Shown here in pieces: positions 21,813 to 24,104 of a stretch of 24,104 nt of DNA. Both the position numbers and the translations under genes were made by a program. How positions within the stretch are numbered: position 1 is the stretch's first letter; each line of letters starts with the position of its first letter. The notes below the pieces were generated by a model. That model saw only the letters and a program-made list of their open reading frames with translations. It was not told where the DNA came from and did no database searches. The DNA comes from Helicobacteraceae bacterium UBA6016 (GTDB taxonomy: Bacteria > Campylobacterota > Campylobacteria > Campylobacterales > UBA6016), in assembly GCA_002428055.1 (NCBI GenBank), contig DIZY01000031.1, positions 3,714 to 27,817 of the forward strand, written 5' to 3'.

Positions 21813-22839
21813 TTAACGCTTCCATTACTATATTTTTTGGGGTGTCTTTAATGATTTCAAATCCGCCGATGCTCTCAGGAATAATAAACTTTATACTACC
21901 CTCTTTTGTTTTTTTGTCAAGGAAAAATTTATCGTAAAAGGCTTCCGCATCTTTTACCCCATAAGCTGTCGGCAAGTTATATTTTTCGAGCAGATTTTTG
22001 ACCCTTGCCGCATCTTTTTCGCTTATCTTGCCAAGCTTCATCGCAAGAGTATTTGCCATTACCATACCGATAGCGACAGCCTCTCCGTGCAGGTAACCCG
22101 TGTAGTTAGTCTCACTCTCTATGACATGGGCAAAGGTGTGTCCGTAGTTTAGCACCGCCCTTACGCCGTGCTCTTTTTCATCCTGCGCCACCACTGAGGC
22201 CTTAATCTCTACGCTTTTTGCAACCGCTTTTAGCAAGTTCTCTTTGTCTCTCAAGTCTGCGTTCTCCAAAAATGAGAAAAACTCGGCGTCAAAAGTCACC
22301 GCCATCTTCACTATCTCCGCAACACCCGCCGCAAACTCTCTACTTGGCAGCGTATCAAAAAAGCGAGGGTCTACGAATACCCCTTTTGGCTGATAGAAAG
22401 CTCCGACAAGATTTTTGCCGTATTTGTTATTTACGCCAGTCTTGCCGCCCACGCTTGCGTCAACACAGCTAAGAAGCGTAGTAGGCACTTGAATAAAATT
22501 GCACCCTCTCTCGTATATAGACGCCGCAAAACCTGTCATATCGCCGACAACGCCGCCGCCGAAAGCTATCAGATACGAGCTTCTATCGAGTCTATTTTCA
22601 AAACAAACGCCAAGTATCTGCTCTATCGTCTCCATATTTTTGTACTCTTCGCCGTCGGGGATAGTGGCGATACATAGCTCGTCAGCAGTGATTTTGGACT
22701 TTAGATACTCCAGATGCAACGCCGATACGGTAGGGTTTGTGACGATGCAGGCTTTTTTGAAATGTTGCGGTTGTAGCTCGCCTATCACTACATCATAACT
22801 GTCGTCTATATTTTTTTTCAAATCAACTTTTATATTCAT
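21796..22839 (-). CDS. aroB: 3-Dehydroquinate synthase
   Basis: AroB turns DAHP into 3-dehydroquinate, the second step of the shikimate pathway, using NAD and a divalent metal. At 347 residues it is of family size. Motifs in order are IPDGEEYKNMETIEQIL, the NAD-binding GGGVVGDMTGFAAS, QVPTTLLSCVDASVGGKTGVN and GVAEIVKMA (metal-binding Glu). Then NYGHTFAHVIE and YLHGEAVAIGM (metal-binding His residues) follow. The ATG has AAGGA in the eight-base gap after the upstream gene. Its association with mscS and the FtsH-like gene matches other Campylobacterota as I recall them. Confidence 0.96.
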   Translation of the reverse strand: MNIKVDLKKNIDDSYDVVIGELQPQHFKKACIVTNPTVSALHLEYLKSKITADELCIATIPDGEEYKNMETIEQILGVCFENRLDRSSYLIAFGGGVVGDMTGFAASIYERGCNFIQVPTTLLSCVDASVGGKTGVNNKYGKNLVGAFYQPKGVFVDPRFFDTLPSREFAAGVAEIVKMAVTFDAEFFSFLENADLRDKENLLKAVAKSVEIKASVVAQDEKEHGVRAVLNYGHTFAHVIESETNYTGYLHGEAVAIGMVMANTLAMKLGKISEKDAARVKNLLEKYNLPTAYGVKDAEAFYDKFFLDKKTKEGSIKFIIPESIGGFEIIKDTPKNIVMEALNEFLA

Positions 22840-22847
22840 TTTTTTCC

Positions 22848-24104
22848 TTAGTCGCTTATCGGTATAAATATCTGGTGATTATCTTTGAGCAGTGAAAAAA
22901 GCCCGCTGCTTGCCGGATTTAGGAAGTCTTTTAGCCTCAAGGAGAGCTGTTCGTCGGTGAAGGGTAGAAACTGGATAAAGTTGCCAAGACCTCTAAACTC
23001 CCTAAAGAAGTTTTTGGACTCCTTGATTACTTGAAGCTTTACGCCGTAAACATCCGATAGAGATACATAGTGCTCTACAACCTCGTTTTTATCCCCCTCT
23101 TCCGGGTCGTAGTGATATAGCTTTAACGCCCTTTTTAGCTGCAAAGACATATCAAAAAATACATACGAAATCTTCTCCAAATCAAGGTTGTGCGTAGCCA
23201 CCACCGTAGAGTAGGACTCTTCAAAAAGCCGTTGTTTGCCAAATTTTAGCACAGGCTTTTTAAGCTCGAAAAGTGTTTTTTTGACATCCCCTTTGAAACT
23301 ATCTTTGTCGCAGAGTACTAGTCCGGCGTTGTATTTTTTGATGTCGTTTTTGATAATGGCAGGCGCATCGTCCATTCTGTGTTCAAACTCGACGATAACA
23401 CCCTCGCTACTTACGCCTCTCAGGTACTCTATCACCGTTTGGGAGTTTATATTAAAAGCTTTGATGAATAGTTTTTTGTTGTTTAGCTTCTCGTGCAAAA
23501 GTAACGAATCGGATACTATTCTTTTGATTTTTGCCTCGCTCATGGCTGAGACATTAAGACATAGGTATAAATTTGCGCCGAAGGGCTGCGGGAAGTGCCC
23601 TATCTCGCTTTTTATCGCCTTATATACATCCCTTAGGATATTGGGCTGTCCTATCATGATTAGCTCATCCTGTGGTCGTATCATTGTTGACTGCTTGGGC
23701 AAGATGAGCTGTTCGTTGCGGTATATGGCGGCTATTTTCCAGTTTTTTTGCTCTATATTTGAGACATGGCGGAAGACATATTTACTTCCGTAAGGCACCA
23801 TGACCTCCATTATCTCACCCCTGCCCTTGCCGATATTTTGGGCTATGAGCGGGATGTTGGGCATAAAAGACATTAGCATATTGGAGAGGACATCGTGCGA
23901 GTTGATGGTTTTTATCTTGAGTCTATCGATGAAGCCAGCGTCAATCCCCTCTGCGTCGAGCACTATGATAGAGGCGCTCATATTTTCGCCCCTTGAAAGT
24001 TCGGAGACTATTTTTGCATCCTGCATATTTTCAAGAGCTATGAAAATCACTCTGGCTTCTTTGAGCGATAGGGTTTTTAGCTTGTGCTCGCTTGTCGGGT
24101 CAAA
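22848..24104 (-). CDS. TrkA/COG3400-like putative nucleotide-binding regulatory protein, 5' end outside window
   Basis: The frame is open to the window edge (residues FDPTSEHKLKTLSLKEARVIF precede the first possible GTG at 24050), so the N-terminus is missing and at least 418 residues are seen. The start resembles the second half of a TrkA-N/RCK Rossmann domain (VIFIALENMQDAKIVSEL, ASIIVLDAEGIDAG). A TrkA-C-like segment follows, with VPYGSKYVFRHVSNI and MIRPQDELIMIGQPNILRDV. The last 250 residues (VIVEFEHRMDDAP, LVLCDKDSF, HNLDLEKISYVFFD) I cannot place; their alternating strands and helices might form a UspA-like or second Rossmann fold. I recall this family as COG3400 in Campylobacterales, with unproven function, perhaps in potassium transport. 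It lies eight bases before aroB. Confidence 0.7.
   Translation of the reverse strand, partial: FDPTSEHKLKTLSLKEARVIFIALENMQDAKIVSELSRGENMSASIIVLDAEGIDAGFIDRLKIKTINSHDVLSNMLMSFMPNIPLIAQNIGKGRGEIMEVMVPYGSKYVFRHVSNIEQKNWKIAAIYRNEQLILPKQSTMIRPQDELIMIGQPNILRDVYKAIKSEIGHFPQPFGANLYLCLNVSAMSEAKIKRIVSDSLLLHEKLNNKKLFIKAFNINSQTVIEYLRGVSSEGVIVEFEHRMDDAPAIIKNDIKKYNAGLVLCDKDSFKGDVKKTLFELKKPVLKFGKQRLFEESYSTVVATHNLDLEKISYVFFDMSLQLKRALKLYHYDPEEGDKNEVVEHYVSLSDVYGVKLQVIKESKNFFREFRGLGNFIQFLPFTDEQLSLRLKDFLNPASSGLFSLLKDNHQIFIPISD

Noticed and set aside
23236..23793. 185-codon open frame on the + strand opposite the TrkA/COG3400-like gene
   Set aside because: It is rich in Ser, Leu and Phe as expected of an antisense shadow, and the - strand gene has recognisable domain motifs.
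1..24104. Mobile elements, CRISPR arrays, toxin-antitoxin or defence genes
   Set aside because: No transposase or integrase motifs, no regularly spaced repeats and no target-site duplications were seen; genes are housekeeping and in conserved order.

Overview
The window looks like chromosomal DNA of a Campylobacterota (Epsilonproteobacteria, order Campylobacterales) bacterium. The main evidence is gene order: proB-fmt-birA-parA-parB-atpF'-atpF-atpH-atpA-atpG-atpD-atpC, then tolQ/R/A/B-pal-cpoB, slyD, fabD, mtnN and a TtcA-like gene. From memory, this matches the Cj0097-Cj0118 stretch of Campylobacter jejuni. A BioV-type esterase, an FtsH-like gene beside mscS and aroB, and A/T-rich promoters with an extended -10 but no clear -35 fit the same group. 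I cannot name the genus. No insertion sequence, prophage, CRISPR array, tRNA or rRNA was seen. The region is dense housekeeping DNA with no gene-free stretch over 133 bases.

Left part (1-17664, all + strand). The 3' end of proB, fmt, a one-domain birA, parA and parB overlap head to tail and end at a hairpin (3473-3503). A new promoter (TAAAAT at 3527) starts the F1Fo ATP synthase operon, which encodes b', b, delta, alpha, gamma, beta and epsilon. The Fo a and c subunits are not here, as is usual in this phylum. The atpC stop codon abuts the tolQ start, so the Tol-Pal envelope machine (tolQ, tolR, tolA, tolB) may share transcripts with the ATP synthase. Both complexes handle the proton gradient. 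pal and cpoB follow, with an added promoter before pal. slyD has its own likely promoter after another hairpin. A 133-base structured gap then precedes fabD, mtnN, a TtcA-like tRNA-modifying enzyme and two small membrane proteins (a DUF4282 type and one I do not recognise).

Right part (17668-24104, all - strand). This is one tightly packed block transcribed toward the left part. In transcription order it holds a TrkA/COG3400-like protein (cut by the window edge), aroB, an MscS-family channel, an FtsH-like membrane AAA protein, a BioV-like esterase and mogA. The two blocks converge on a strong hairpin (17660-17692) that contains both stop codons.

No wholly new system is evident. The most notable items are the FtsH-like protein, whose AAA motor looks intact but whose zinc-protease motif is destroyed, and whose gene overlaps an MscS channel gene; the structured gap before fabD; and the TtcA-like enzyme lacking one of the expected iron-sulfur cysteines.
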